A stretch of 33,756 nucleotides of DNA from Candidatus Methanoplasma sp. (GTDB lineage: Archaea > Thermoplasmatota > Thermoplasmata > Methanomassiliicoccales > Methanomethylophilaceae). Positions within the stretch are counted from its first letter, which is position 1, and each line of letters begins with the position of its first letter. Where the stretch lies: positions 1 through 33,756 of the forward strand of contig JAIRPP010000005.1 in assembly GCA_031256955.1 (NCBI GenBank). The letters run 5' to 3'. Made by a program: the position numbers and the translations under genes. The notes beneath the pieces are model-generated. The model worked only from the letters and a program-made list of their open reading frames with translations. It did no database searches and was not told where the DNA came from. Shown piece after piece: positions 14,088 through 23,158 of this stretch.

Positions 14088-15090
14088 CCCCACGGTCGAG
14101 GCGTCCCACTACTCCAGGGACGGGAGCGGGGGGTACGTGTGCGGGCTGTGCCCGCACAGGTGCGCCATCCAGCCGGGCGGGTTCGGCAGGTGCGGCTCCA
14201 GGAAGGGGGAGGAGACGATGCTCACGGCGTACAGCTACGGGAGGGTGTCGTCCATAGCCGTCGACCCGATAGAGAAGAAGCCGCTGTACCACTACTACCC
14301 GAAGAGCAAGATATTCTCGGTGGGCGGGATCGGGTGCAACCTGTCCTGCAAGAACTGCCAGAACTACTCCATATCCATGTCCTCCGCCGGGAAGAAGAGG
14401 ACCACATACGAATCGCCGGAGGAGATCGCCGCCCTCTGCAGGATGGAGAGGCTGGACTCCATGGCGTTCACGTACAACGAGCCCGTGATCTGGCTGGAGT
14501 ACATCATGGACGTGGCCGCCTGCGACAGGGACCTGAGGTACGTGATGGTCAGCAACGGCATGGCGGAGGAGGAGCCCCTGAAGGAGCTCTGCAGGGTGTC
14601 CGACGCGATGAACATAGACGTGAAGGGGTTCACGGAGAAGTTCTACAAAGACATATGCGGGGGCCGCCTGGAGGACGTGCTGAGGTCGGCGGAGGTCGTG
14701 CGCGGCCAGGGCGTCCACCTGGAGCTCACGTACCTGGTCATACCGGGGTACAACGATTCGGAGGCGGAGATCGGCGAGTTCTGCCACTGGGTGAGGGACG
14801 CCCTCTCGGACGACACGCCGGTGCACTTCGCCAGGTTCCACCCCGACTTCGAGATGACGCAGGTCCCCATGACCCCGGTGGACACGCTGCTGAGGTGCCG
14901 CGAGACCGCGGCGGAGTGCGGGCTGGAGTACGCCTACGTGGGGAACGTCCTCACCGACGACGGCTCGGACACGTACTGCCCCGAGTGCGGGGGGCTGGTG
15001 ATAAGGCGCACGGGGTACACCGTGGACCTGGTCGCCCTGGACGGGCGCAGGTGCGCCTACTGCAAGCACAGGCTCAACATAGTGAGATGA
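14074..15090 (+). CDS. amrS: AmmeMemoRadiSam-type radical SAM enzyme (AmrS, PflA-related)
   Basis: The 338-residue protein contains CNLSCKNCQN (C88, C92, C95), the CxxxCxxC motif that binds the radical-SAM 4Fe-4S cluster, with the AmrS-type lead-in SVGGIGCN. An N-terminal CGLCPHRC (C23, C26, C30) with C40 and a C-terminal pair (CPECG, CAYC) suggest additional zinc or iron-sulphur sites. AmrS usually accompanies Memo and AMMECR1 proteins in a conserved trio whose substrate is unknown; neither partner is in the window. It overlaps thiL by 14 bases and converges with the prepilin peptidase gene, overlapping its end by 17 bases. Confidence 0.9.
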   Translation: MPAINPTVEASHYSRDGSGGYVCGLCPHRCAIQPGGFGRCGSRKGEETMLTAYSYGRVSSIAVDPIEKKPLYHYYPKSKIFSVGGIGCNLSCKNCQNYSISMSSAGKKRTTYESPEEIAALCRMERLDSMAFTYNEPVIWLEYIMDVAACDRDLRYVMVSNGMAEEEPLKELCRVSDAMNIDVKGFTEKFYKDICGGRLEDVLRSAEVVRGQGVHLELTYLVIPGYNDSEAEIGEFCHWVRDALSDDTPVHFARFHPDFEMTQVPMTPVDTLLRCRETAAECGLEYAYVGNVLTDDGSDTYCPECGGLVIRRTGYTVDLVALDGRRCAYCKHRLNIVR

Positions 15091-15925
15091 TCCACAGGGG
15101 GCTCCCCAGCAGCGACACCAGGGCGAACGCCGCGGCCAGCGGGATTATGAACGGGATCATGGGCGCGACGAACACCGTCTCCGCCCCCGCCTCCCTGAGC
15201 CTGCCGTAAGCGCCCCCTCCCCGCTCGGACGGGGGCGTGGCGAAGACCCTCCCGCCCTCCGCGTCCTCCGCGGGCCACACCATGGAGCGCTCCGCCTCGC
15301 CGATCTCCATGCGGTATCCCGAGAACATCCTCCTGCCGGCGTGCCCCCTCCTAACGTTGACCGCCGCGTACCAGAGCCCCAGGGGGGCTATGATGAGGAG
15401 GGCCGCGAACAGGACGGAGATCGCGGGGACGATGACCCCCTCCATGCCGGGCGGGCCCCCCATGGCGGAGAACGCGGGGTACTCCGGGAAGGCGATCGCC
15501 AGCGCGATCAGGCACTTCGCGTCCGCCCCCCCTTTGATCAGCCCCGTGAAATACATGCCTGCGAATATCAGGTAGCACGCGGGGACGGAGGCGAGCGCCC
15601 ACACGGACCCGTCGCCCCTGCCGGATATCAGCGGGGCCGCGAACATGAGGATCATGGCCGGGTAGAACGGGAGGGGGGTGGATTCCCTGTCCCACAGGAC
15701 GTCCGCCACGATCATGAGGGACGCGGCCGCCAGGCACGCGTGCTCCCACCTCAGCCCCCCGCCCAGCGCGGCCCGGGCCACCATGAGGGCCGCGCCCATG
15801 GCCCCCATGGCCGCCCAGTGCGAATCGGGGACCTGCCTGGACCTCCAGTCGCACACGGACGCGGATGCGAGGATGGCCATCGCTAGCGCCGCCCCCGCCG
15901 CGTCCAAAACCCAAGATGAGTCCAC
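15074..15925 (-). CDS. A24-family prepilin/preflagellin peptidase
   Basis: The 283-residue polytopic membrane protein has the two catalytic aspartates of GxGD-type prepilin peptidases: D26 in CDWRSRQVPD, the cytoplasmic loop after the first helix, and D135 in KGGADAKCL. These enzymes cut class III signal peptides of archaeal pilins or archaellins at the membrane. About 110 residues separate the aspartates, longer than the roughly 60 usual in FlaK. A C-terminal tail of about 100 residues ends in two more hydrophobic stretches. The start is GTG 15925, about 25 bases from a TATA element shared with the divergent MscS gene. No pilin gene is clearly next to it. Confidence 0.85.
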   Translation of the reverse strand: MDSSWVLDAAGAALAMAILASASVCDWRSRQVPDSHWAAMGAMGAALMVARAALGGGLRWEHACLAAASLMIVADVLWDRESTPLPFYPAMILMFAAPLISGRGDGSVWALASVPACYLIFAGMYFTGLIKGGADAKCLIALAIAFPEYPAFSAMGGPPGMEGVIVPAISVLFAALLIIAPLGLWYAAVNVRRGHAGRRMFSGYRMEIGEAERSMVWPAEDAEGGRVFATPPSERGGGAYGRLREAGAETVFVAPMIPFIIPLAAAFALVSLLGSPLWIISLC

Positions 15926-15945
15926 GCGGCCGGATGGCGCCTCCG

Positions 15946-15959
15946 AATAGATATTTATT
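15946..15959. promoter_or_regulatory. Shared near-palindromic TATA element for divergent peptidase and MscS genes
   Basis: AATAGATATTTATT lies about 25 bases from the peptidase GTG (15925) on one side and about 25 bases from the MscS ATG (15982) on the other. Read on either strand it matches an archaeal TATA box at leaderless spacing, so one short element probably serves both directions. Confidence 0.55.
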
Positions 15960-15981
15960 GTCGCGCCCGATTAGGGCGGTC

Positions 15982-17505
15982 ATGAGGAAGGCTGCTGCTC
16001 TCGCGATCGCGCTGCTGGCGGTAGCCGGGGCCCTGGCGCTCTGCGCCGCCTCCGAAGACGCATACGCCGCGTCCAGCGACGCGACGGTGACCCCGTTCGG
16101 CGAAAGCATGGAGATCAGCGCGGGGGGGACCGCGAGCATAAAGCTCGCCGTGGTCAATGAGGCGAGCGGGCTGCGCATGATCACGGTCTGCGTCGGCGGC
16201 CTGCCCGACGGCATCGCCAAGTCGATGAGCAGAGACCCCGATTTCTTGTTGAAGGAAAAAGATATCGTCGAAGTGACGCTCACGCTGAAGGCAGACAAGT
16301 ACGCCTCCTCCGGAACATTCTCTCTGAAGGTCTGGCTGAACATCCAGATACCGGGCTCCGACGAGCCCGCGGCGAGCACGGAGCCGCGGTCCATAAGCGT
16401 GCACGTGTCCTCCAGGCTGTCCTCCGAGGAGGACTACAACAAGATCATGGGGGTGTTCGACAACAGGCTCCCCGCGCCCTTCGACGGCCCCGCGTCCACC
16501 GCGCTGATAACGTTCCTGCTGTGGATGCTGGTCTGCACCGTGATCATCGAGATGATCCTGCCGTTCATGGTTTGGGTCATCCGCGGCGACAAGGACGAGA
16601 GGGGCAGGGTGAAGCGCGAAGTGAGGAAGCTCGCGATCGCCATGCTCCTGTTCTCGCTCAGCAGGGCCCTGCGCGCCTACGGCGCGGACGAGGAGGTGAT
16701 CGGGAACGTGGAGACGTGGTTCTCCGTCCTGTACGTCGTGATAGGCGCGTACATCGCGTGGAGGCTGTACCTGGTCCTGGTGGCGCATATCATCGGCAAG
16801 AGGGAGAAGAGCCTGGGGGAGGTGGACCTGGAGCCCGTCATGAGGCTCTTCGGGAAGCTGGCCATAGGCGTCTCCGCCGTGGCCATGGCCATGTCCGCCA
16901 TGGGGTTCAACCTGACCTGGGTCGTGACCAGCGCGGGCATAGCCAGCCTGGGGATCACCCTCGGCGCCCAGAACATCCTGAGCCAGTTCTTCAGCGGCAT
17001 AGTGATACTCGCGACCCACCCGTTCAAGACGGGGGACATGGTCCGCATAGGGGCGTCGAGCTCCACCTACGTCGTCAAGAGCGTCAACATAATGAACACG
17101 GTGTTCGCGAACTGGGACAACGAGGAGGACGTCATCATGCCCAACAACGCCGTGTCCTCCGCCACGATAACCAACATCACGAAGAACGACATGACCTACA
17201 AGATCTACGTCTACTTCGGGGTGGCGTACGGCACGGACCTGGACAAGGCCAAGCGGATCATGATAGACGCGGCCATGGCCAGCCCGCTGGTCGTCACCGA
17301 CGGCACCTCCCCCATGCCCGCCACGCGCCTGACCTCCCTCGACGCGTCCAGCGTGACCCTCAGGCTCGCGGCGCACGTGAAGAACTACAACAACTACGCC
17401 CGGGCGGAGGGGCAGCTGAGGGAGGACATATACCGCGGGTTCAGGGAGAACGGCATAGAGATACCGTTCCCGCAGCTAGACGTGCGCATAAGGGGCAGGG
17501 AGTGA
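15982..17505 (+). CDS. MscS-family mechanosensitive channel with extracellular domain
   Basis: The 507-residue protein starts at the ATG 15982 with a signal peptide (RKAAALAIALLAVAG, cleavage near residue 30). About 130 residues of beta-rich ectodomain follow, resembling an Ig-like/NEW3-type fold. Membrane helices start near residue 170. The MscS pore and beta domains are shown by TLGAQNILSQFFSGIVIL, HPFKTGDMVRIG and IMPNNAVSSATITN. The channel should release solutes on hypo-osmotic shock. The frame extends upstream, but the signal peptide and TATA spacing fix this start. The large N-terminal outside domain is additional to the basic MscS plan. Confidence 0.9.
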   Translation: MRKAAALAIALLAVAGALALCAASEDAYAASSDATVTPFGESMEISAGGTASIKLAVVNEASGLRMITVCVGGLPDGIAKSMSRDPDFLLKEKDIVEVTLTLKADKYASSGTFSLKVWLNIQIPGSDEPAASTEPRSISVHVSSRLSSEEDYNKIMGVFDNRLPAPFDGPASTALITFLLWMLVCTVIIEMILPFMVWVIRGDKDERGRVKREVRKLAIAMLLFSLSRALRAYGADEEVIGNVETWFSVLYVVIGAYIAWRLYLVLVAHIIGKREKSLGEVDLEPVMRLFGKLAIGVSAVAMAMSAMGFNLTWVVTSAGIASLGITLGAQNILSQFFSGIVILATHPFKTGDMVRIGASSSTYVVKSVNIMNTVFANWDNEEDVIMPNNAVSSATITNITKNDMTYKIYVYFGVAYGTDLDKAKRIMIDAAMASPLVVTDGTSPMPATRLTSLDASSVTLRLAAHVKNYNNYARAEGQLREDIYRGFRENGIEIPFPQLDVRIRGRE

Positions 17506-17549
17506 CCGGCGCGTCGGTTTTCGCAACCTGTCTGCCGATATGGTATCAA

Positions 17550-17557
17550 TTTATATA
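17550..17557 (+). promoter_or_regulatory. Probable TATA box of the lrp-lysine operon
   Basis: TTTATATA lies in an AT-rich gap, about 25 bases before the inverted repeat at 17580-17603 and 64 bases before the regulator's ATG. It would place the transcription start near 17581. No comparable element is visible between the following tightly packed genes. Confidence 0.55.
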
Positions 17558-17579
17558 GTTAATCTGAATTATTGCGCAA

Positions 17580-17603
17580 CAGATTTACGAATTACGAAAT
17601 CTG
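17580..17603 (+). promoter_or_regulatory. Inverted repeat, candidate Lrp operator
   Basis: CAGATTT (17580-17586) and AAATCTG (17597-17603) are perfect 7-base inverted arms with a 10-base spacer. They overlap the predicted transcription start of the Lrp-type regulator gene. Position, length and AT-rich centre fit an autoregulatory Lrp/AsnC operator that would control the downstream lysine genes too. This is inferred from position. Confidence 0.45.
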
Positions 17604-17620
17604 ACGGACCGGGATTCTCA

Positions 17621-18040
17621 ATGATCGACAACCTTGACAAACGCATTCTGGACATGATGAAGAGAGACTCCCGGTGCCCCTTCGTGGAGATCGCGGGGCA
17701 GCTCGGAGTCTCGGAGGGGACCATCCGCAGCAGGGTGCACCGGATGACGGAGGAGGGGATAATCCGCGGGTTCACCGTGAAGACGAGCTCCAGGAACGTC
17801 AAGGCCCTGGTCGAGATAAGGATAGACGTGAACACGGACACCGAGGAGATAGCCAGGGAGCTGGCGGGCTACGACGGGGTGACGGAGGTCTTCGAGGTCA
17901 CCGGCGACCAGGACATAATCGCCATAGTGGACGTGGACACGTCCCAGAACCTCAACGACATAATCGAGAAGGTCCGGAGGTACGACAACATCCTCAGCAC
18001 CCGCACCCGCCTGATACTCAAAGAGCACTACGGGGAGTGA
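17621..18040 (+). CDS. Lrp/AsnC-family transcriptional regulator, probably of lysine synthesis
   Basis: The 139-residue protein begins MIDNLDKRILDMMKRDSR, the classical Lrp N-terminus, followed by a winged helix-turn-helix (VSEGTIRSRVHRMTEEGII) and a RAM/ACT effector domain (ALVEIRIDV...VFEVTGDQDIIAIVDV). The length is typical. The frame is open upstream from 17540, but conservation sets the start at 17621. It lies 4 bases before dapA and leads the lysine operon, so lysine or an intermediate is a reasonable effector, as with LysM in Sulfolobus. The inverted repeat upstream is a candidate autoregulatory site. Confidence 0.93.
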   Translation: MIDNLDKRILDMMKRDSRCPFVEIAGQLGVSEGTIRSRVHRMTEEGIIRGFTVKTSSRNVKALVEIRIDVNTDTEEIARELAGYDGVTEVFEVTGDQDIIAIVDVDTSQNLNDIIEKVRRYDNILSTRTRLILKEHYGE

Positions 18041-18044
18041 GCGC

Positions 18045-18917
18045 GTGTTCAAAGGCCTTTCCACAGCGATAATAACCCCGTTCACCAGGGGCAACGAGGT
18101 CGACGAGGACGCCCTCAGGAGGCTGGTCGACTTCCAGGAGGAGAACGGGGCGGACGCCATCGTGCCCTGCGGGTCCACGGGCGAATCGGCGATGCTGAGC
18201 CACGCGGAGCACGTGAGGGTCATCGAGGTGGTCGTGGACCAGGCGAAGAGGGCGAAGGTCCTGGCCGGGGCCGGGAGCAACTCCACGTCGGAGGCGGTCG
18301 CGCTCAGCAAGAGCGTCGCGGACCTCGGCGCGGACGGGATACTCTCGATATCCCCGTACTACGTCAAGCCCACGCAGGAGGGCATATACCTTCATTTCAA
18401 GGCCATAGCGGAATCGGTGGACGTGCCGGTGGTGGTCTACAACATACCCGGGAGGACCGGGTCCAACATAACCGCCGAGACCATGCTGAAGATGGCCGGG
18501 ATCCCCGGCATAGCCGCGGTCAAGGAGGCCAGCGGCGACCTGAAGCAGATAGCGGGGATAATAGACGGGCGCCCGAAGGGGTTCGAGGTGCTCAGCGGCG
18601 ACGACGCCCTCGCCGCGAGGCTCATGCGCCGCGGGGCGGACGGGGTCGTGTCCGTCGCGTCCAACTGCTGCCCGAGGGAGATGTCCGAGCTGGCGAAGGC
18701 CGCCGGCGAGGGCAGGCACGGCGACGCGGACAGGATCGGGCTGCGCCTCTCCGAGCTGTTCGACGCCCTGTTCGTCGAGACGAACCCGATACCGATCAAA
18801 TACGCCATGGGCAGGATGGGGTACGGGAGCGGGGTGCCCCGGCTCCCGCTGACCCCGCTGACCGAAGCCGGCAGGAAGAGGCTGGACCCCGCGCTCGAGC
18901 GCCTGGGGATTCTCTGA
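18045..18917 (+). CDS. dapA: 4-hydroxy-tetrahydrodipicolinate synthase
   Basis: The 290-residue TIM-barrel enzyme condenses pyruvate with aspartate semialdehyde, the first step dedicated to lysine/diaminopimelate. CGSTGESAML holds the GSTGE substrate loop, VVYNIPGRTG the catalytic tyrosine, and AAVKEASGD the Schiff-base lysine. The length is standard. The start is GTG 18045, with GGGGAGTGAG just upstream and 4 bases after the regulator's stop. It is the first enzyme gene of the operon. It needs aspartate semialdehyde dehydrogenase, which is not in this window. Confidence 0.96.
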   Translation: MFKGLSTAIITPFTRGNEVDEDALRRLVDFQEENGADAIVPCGSTGESAMLSHAEHVRVIEVVVDQAKRAKVLAGAGSNSTSEAVALSKSVADLGADGILSISPYYVKPTQEGIYLHFKAIAESVDVPVVVYNIPGRTGSNITAETMLKMAGIPGIAAVKEASGDLKQIAGIIDGRPKGFEVLSGDDALAARLMRRGADGVVSVASNCCPREMSELAKAAGEGRHGDADRIGLRLSELFDALFVETNPIPIKYAMGRMGYGSGVPRLPLTPLTEAGRKRLDPALERLGIL

Positions 18918-18927
18918 GGGGCGGGAC

Positions 18928-19707
18928 ATGATAGACGTAGCGGTGGGAGGGGCCACGGGGAGGCTCGGGAGGCTGGTATGCGACATAATAGCGTCGTCCG
19001 ATGACATGAGGCTCTCGGGCGCGATCGTGTCGCGGGACGGGGGCAGCGTCGGCAGGGAGCTCTATCCGGGGGTGTTCGCGTCCCCTCCCGAGGAAGCCCC
19101 GCGCCTGATAGGGGATGCGGACGTCTACGTGGACCTCACGTCGCCGGAGGCGGCGTCGAGGCTGGCGCCGGACGTGCCGTCGTACGGCGCGAACCTGGTC
19201 CTGGGGACCACGGGCGTGAGCGAGGGGGCCATGTCCGCCCTCGCCGAGAACGCGAGGCGCTTCGGGACGTCGGTCGTCGCCTCCTCGAACTTCTCCGTGG
19301 GGGTCAACGTGTTCTGGAAGATGTGCGAGAACATGGCGGCCGCCCTGCCGGGATACGACGTCGAGATAATCGAGATCCACCACGGCGCGAAGAGGGACGC
19401 GCCGTCGGGGACCGCCGCCGAGGCGCTCAGGCGCCTGCAGGCCGCCACCGGGATAGACCGCGCCGTCCACGGCAGGTCCGGCGTGACCGGGGCCAGGGGG
19501 AGGGAGATAGGGGTGCACGCGGTGCGCGCCGGGGACGTCGTCGGGGACCACACGGTGATCTTCGCGAAGAACATGGAGCGCCTGGAGCTCACCCACAGGG
19601 CGGTCTCCCGCGAGACGTTCGCGAGAGGGTGCGCGGAATCGATAAGATGGATAGCCGGAAGGAAGGACGGGAAGGTCCACGGAATGGACGAGGTGCTTGG
19701 GATATGA
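18928..19707 (+). CDS. dapB: 4-hydroxy-tetrahydrodipicolinate reductase
   Basis: The 259-residue protein reduces the DapA product with NAD(P)H. The N-terminal VAVGGATGRLGRLV is the Rossmann dinucleotide loop, VLGTTGVSE and SSNFSVGVNVFW are active-site loops, and EIHHGAKRDAPSGTA is the DapB signature with the catalytic His and Lys and the substrate-binding GT. It is slightly compact but complete. Ten bases separate it from dapA, and its TGA overlaps the lysC ATG (ATGA), implying coupled translation. Confidence 0.96.
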   Translation: MIDVAVGGATGRLGRLVCDIIASSDDMRLSGAIVSRDGGSVGRELYPGVFASPPEEAPRLIGDADVYVDLTSPEAASRLAPDVPSYGANLVLGTTGVSEGAMSALAENARRFGTSVVASSNFSVGVNVFWKMCENMAAALPGYDVEIIEIHHGAKRDAPSGTAAEALRRLQAATGIDRAVHGRSGVTGARGREIGVHAVRAGDVVGDHTVIFAKNMERLELTHRAVSRETFARGCAESIRWIAGRKDGKVHGMDEVLGI

Positions 19708-21065
19708 TCACGGTCATGAAGTTCGGGGGCACGAGCGTAGGCTCCCCGGAGGCCCTGAAGAGGGTAGCGGACATAATTATGAACACGGAGAGCGACAAGG
19801 CCGTCGTGGTGTCGGCCATGTCGGGGGTGACCAACTTCCTGGTCGGGGCGTCCGAGAACCCCGACTGCGACGCGGAGGCTGTGGCGAGGCAGTTCGAGGC
19901 CAAGCACCTGGAGGTCGCGTCGCAGGTCCTGGGGGAGGCCGAGATGAAGGCCTTCAGGAAGGATTTCGACGAGAGGATGGGGAGGCTCAGGGCCCTCCTC
20001 GGGAGCGAGGCGTCCCGGAGCGACCCATACTACCGCGACGACGTCACGTCCCAGGGGGAGAGGTTCTCCTCCCTGATACTGGCCCACATGCTGAGGGCGA
20101 GGGGGGCCGATTCCGTCGCGCTCACCTCGGAGGACTGCGGGATAGTGGCGGAGGGGAGCCCCCTCTCCGGGAGCGCCGACCTCGCCAGGACCGCGTCCAA
20201 CATGGCCATCAAGGTCAAGCCCCACATAAGGGGCGGCGGGATCCCGGTCATAACCGGGTTCTACGGGATCAGGAACGGGGCGCCGCTCACGTTCGGCAGG
20301 GGGGGCTCGGACTACTCCGCCGCGGTCGTCGCCAACGCGCTGGACGCGGACCTCCTGGAGATATGGACGGACGTCGACGGCTTCATGTCCGCCGACCCCA
20401 GGATAGTCCCGGGCGCGCTGCTCATGGACGAGATGAGCTACGGGGAGGCGGCGGAGCTGGCGTACTTCGGGGCGAAGGTGCTGCACCCCAGGACCATCGA
20501 GCCCGTCAGGACCAAGCACATCCCGCTCAAGGTGAGGAACTCCTTCAGGCCGGAGGTCCCCGGGACGCTGATCCACCAGTTCAGCAAGCCCAAGGGCGGG
20601 CTGCTGAAGAGCGTGGCCATGAAGACGGATCTGTCCATCATATCCATAGAGTCCGCGGAGATAGCGTTCTACCCCGCGATAGTGGGCAGGATCATCGAGA
20701 AGATAGCCGAGAACGAGGTCGTGATATACTCCATATCCACGTCCCTGTCGTCCGTGGCGTTCCTGGTCCACAACAACGACGTGAAGGCGACGCTCAACAA
20801 GCTCAACAGCATAAACACCTCCGGGGACATCGAGATGATCGAGGTCAAGAGCAACGTGGCGCTCATATGCGCGGTGGGGGACGACCTCCTGGGCAGGTGC
20901 GGGGTCTCGGGGGACATATTCTCCGCGGTCAAGGAGGCGCGCGCCAACGTCGAGATGATCTCGGAGGGGGCGTCCGACGTGTCGCTGAACTTCGTCGTGC
21001 CCATGAGCAAGGTCACGGACGTGATATCGGTCCTGCACAAGAAGTACGTGAGGGGAGAGCAATGA
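19704..21065 (+). CDS. lysC: Aspartate kinase
   Basis: The 453-residue protein phosphorylates aspartate, the entry step to lysine, threonine and methionine. KFGGTSVGS (N-terminal) is the kinase signature; GRGGSDYSA and WTDVDGFMSADPR belong to the nucleotide and aspartate sites. The C-terminal third holds two ACT-type domains (for example SIISIESAE and VALICAVGDDLLG) that normally bind feedback amino acids. The frame is open far upstream, but the ATG at 19704 overlapping the dapB stop gives the conserved N-terminus. Its place among lysine-only genes suggests a lysine-controlled isozyme. Confidence 0.96.
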   Translation: MITVMKFGGTSVGSPEALKRVADIIMNTESDKAVVVSAMSGVTNFLVGASENPDCDAEAVARQFEAKHLEVASQVLGEAEMKAFRKDFDERMGRLRALLGSEASRSDPYYRDDVTSQGERFSSLILAHMLRARGADSVALTSEDCGIVAEGSPLSGSADLARTASNMAIKVKPHIRGGGIPVITGFYGIRNGAPLTFGRGGSDYSAAVVANALDADLLEIWTDVDGFMSADPRIVPGALLMDEMSYGEAAELAYFGAKVLHPRTIEPVRTKHIPLKVRNSFRPEVPGTLIHQFSKPKGGLLKSVAMKTDLSIISIESAEIAFYPAIVGRIIEKIAENEVVIYSISTSLSSVAFLVHNNDVKATLNKLNSINTSGDIEMIEVKSNVALICAVGDDLLGRCGVSGDIFSAVKEARANVEMISEGASDVSLNFVVPMSKVTDVISVLHKKYVRGEQ

Positions 21066-22318
21066 GGGAATTCGAGAGCGAAGACGGCGTCATGCTGTTC
21101 GGGGGCGCGAGGGTGACGGATCTGGCCGACGAGTTCGGCACGCCCCTGTACGCCGTGGACGAGGACAGGCTGAGGGAGAACTACCGCGGCGTGCGGGACG
21201 CGTTCTCCAAGCACATAGACACGAGGATACACTACGCCTGCAAGGCCAACACCGGGCTCGCGGTCCTGGCGGCGCTGGCGCAGGAGGGCTCCGGCATAGA
21301 CGCGGTGTCGATCGGGGAGGTCATGACCTGCCTGAAGGCGGGGTTCCGCCCCGAGGATATGATGTACACCGGGGTCAACGTGAGCGACGCGGAGCTGAAG
21401 GCGGTCACGGACCTGGGGGTCATGGTCAACGTGGACTCCCTCTCCGAGCTGGAGAGGCTCTCCAGGATCAACACCGAGCTGCCGATCTCCTTCCGCGTGA
21501 CCCCGGGCGTCGGGTCCGGGCACAGCGCGAAGGTCACCACGGGCCACGACGGGTCCAAGTTCGGGATACCCAGGGACAGGATAGCCGGGGCCTACAGGCG
21601 CGCCAGGGAGCTTGGGTTCAAAGCGACGGGCATACACGCCCACATAGGGTCCGGCGGGCAGCGCGCGGAGCCCTTCGAGGACGAGATGGAGGTTCTGGCG
21701 GGGATCGTCAACGAGCTGAAGGAGGACGGCTTCGACCTGGACTTCATCGACCTGGGCGGCGGGATAGGCGTGCCGTACAGGCCCAACGAGGACGAGATGG
21801 ACCTTGAGGACCTGGCGGAGCGCGTCACTGGCATAATGAGGGAGGAGACGGACGTGGAGACCCTGATCCTGGAGCCGGGCAGGTACATAGTCTGCGACGC
21901 CTCCGTCCTGCTGACGAGGTGCGTCGACGTCAAGGACTCCGGCGCCAAGAGGTACGTGGGCGTGGACGCGGGCTTCAACACCCTCATACGCCCGGCGATG
22001 TACGATTCGTACCACCATGTGGCGATAGGCAACAGGTTCGGCAAGGCCTGCACCGCCAAGTACGACGTGGTCGGGCCCATATGCGAATCCGGCGACGCCC
22101 TCGCCCACGACCGCGCCCTGCCCGACCCCCGCGAGGGGGACCTCGTCGTAATATATAATGCGGGGGCATACGGGTTCTCGATGTCCAGCAACTACAACTC
22201 CAGGCCCCTCTGCCGCGAGGCGATGGTCCGCCGCGGGAAGGCGGAGCTCGTGCGCGAGGCCGAGGGCATAGAGGAGATGTGGCGGCATCAGAGGATACCG
22301 GAGAGGCTCGCGAGATGA
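21062..22318 (+). CDS. lysA: Diaminopimelate decarboxylase
   Basis: The 418-residue PLP enzyme decarboxylates meso-diaminopimelate to lysine, the last step. YACKANTG carries the Schiff-base lysine, HAHIGSGGQ and DLGGGIGVPY bind the PLP phosphate, EPGRYIV is a family motif, and GPICESGD contains the catalytic cysteine with the CESGD signature. The start ATG at 21062 overlaps the lysC stop and the stop overlaps the dapF start, each as ATGA. Alternative starts upstream run through lysC and are not conserved. Confidence 0.97.
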   Translation: MREFESEDGVMLFGGARVTDLADEFGTPLYAVDEDRLRENYRGVRDAFSKHIDTRIHYACKANTGLAVLAALAQEGSGIDAVSIGEVMTCLKAGFRPEDMMYTGVNVSDAELKAVTDLGVMVNVDSLSELERLSRINTELPISFRVTPGVGSGHSAKVTTGHDGSKFGIPRDRIAGAYRRARELGFKATGIHAHIGSGGQRAEPFEDEMEVLAGIVNELKEDGFDLDFIDLGGGIGVPYRPNEDEMDLEDLAERVTGIMREETDVETLILEPGRYIVCDASVLLTRCVDVKDSGAKRYVGVDAGFNTLIRPAMYDSYHHVAIGNRFGKACTAKYDVVGPICESGDALAHDRALPDPREGDLVVIYNAGAYGFSMSSNYNSRPLCREAMVRRGKAELVREAEGIEEMWRHQRIPERLAR

Positions 22319-23157
22319 GATTCTGGAAATACCAGGGCATAGGAAACGACTTCGTGCTGCTGGACGGCTCGAAAGGGGGGCTGTCCGTGGACGCGGGGCT
22401 GTGCGAGAGGCTGTGCGACCGCCATTACGGGATCGGGGCGGACGGCGTGCTGTACGTCCTGCCCGGGGAGGGCGGGGCGAATGCGACGATGCGCATAATA
22501 AACGCCGACGGCTCGGAGGCGGAGATGTGCGGCAACGGCATAAGGTGCGTGGCCAAGCACATGTTCGACAACGGGATCGCGCCCGGCGGCGAGTTCTCCA
22601 TACGCACCCTCGCGGGCGACCTCGGGGTGAAGGTCTCCTCGAGCGGCGGGGAGGCGTCCTCCGTGGCCGTCGACATGGGCGCGCCCGTGCTGGACGGGCG
22701 GAGCGTGCCCATCGATCGCGACGGCAGGTTCATCGACGGGGAGCTGGAGGCGGGCGGGGTGTCGCTCCGCGGGAGCGCGGTGTCCATGGGGAACCCGCAT
22801 TTCGTGACGTTCTCCGACCTGTCCGACGGCGAGGTCTCCCGCCTCGGGCCCATCATCGAGAGGCATCCGTTCTTCCCCCGCAAGACCAACGTCGAGTTCT
22901 GCAAGGCGCGGGGCGGGGGGATAGATGTGAGGGTGTACGAGCGGGGCGCGGACTGGACCCTCGCGTGCGGCACCGGGGCCTGCGCGGCCACAGTGGCCGC
23001 CGCGCTCACCGGGCGCGCGCCGTTCGACGAGCCGGTGGAGGTCCGCCTGCCGGGCGGATCGCTCAGGATAACCGCCAGCGGCCGCCTGGACCGCGTGGTC
23101 ATGGAGGGGCCGGCGGAGCTGGTGTACGAGGGGGAAATCAACGTTCAGAGGTATTGA
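22315..23157 (+). CDS. dapF: Diaminopimelate epimerase
   Basis: The 280-residue enzyme converts LL- to meso-diaminopimelate without cofactor, using two cysteines. Both are present in their signatures: AEMCGNGIRC near residue 75 and TLACGTGACA near residue 220. GNDFVLLDG at the N-terminus and GNPHFVTF are further family blocks. I start it at ATG 22315, which overlaps the lysA stop and begins with the conserved RFWKYQGIGNDF. It is followed by dapL after one base, so supply of the LL-isomer and its epimerisation are encoded side by side. Confidence 0.97.
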   Translation: MRFWKYQGIGNDFVLLDGSKGGLSVDAGLCERLCDRHYGIGADGVLYVLPGEGGANATMRIINADGSEAEMCGNGIRCVAKHMFDNGIAPGGEFSIRTLAGDLGVKVSSSGGEASSVAVDMGAPVLDGRSVPIDRDGRFIDGELEAGGVSLRGSAVSMGNPHFVTFSDLSDGEVSRLGPIIERHPFFPRKTNVEFCKARGGGIDVRVYERGADWTLACGTGACAATVAAALTGRAPFDEPVEVRLPGGSLRITASGRLDRVVMEGPAELVYEGEINVQRY

Positions 23158-23158
23158 C

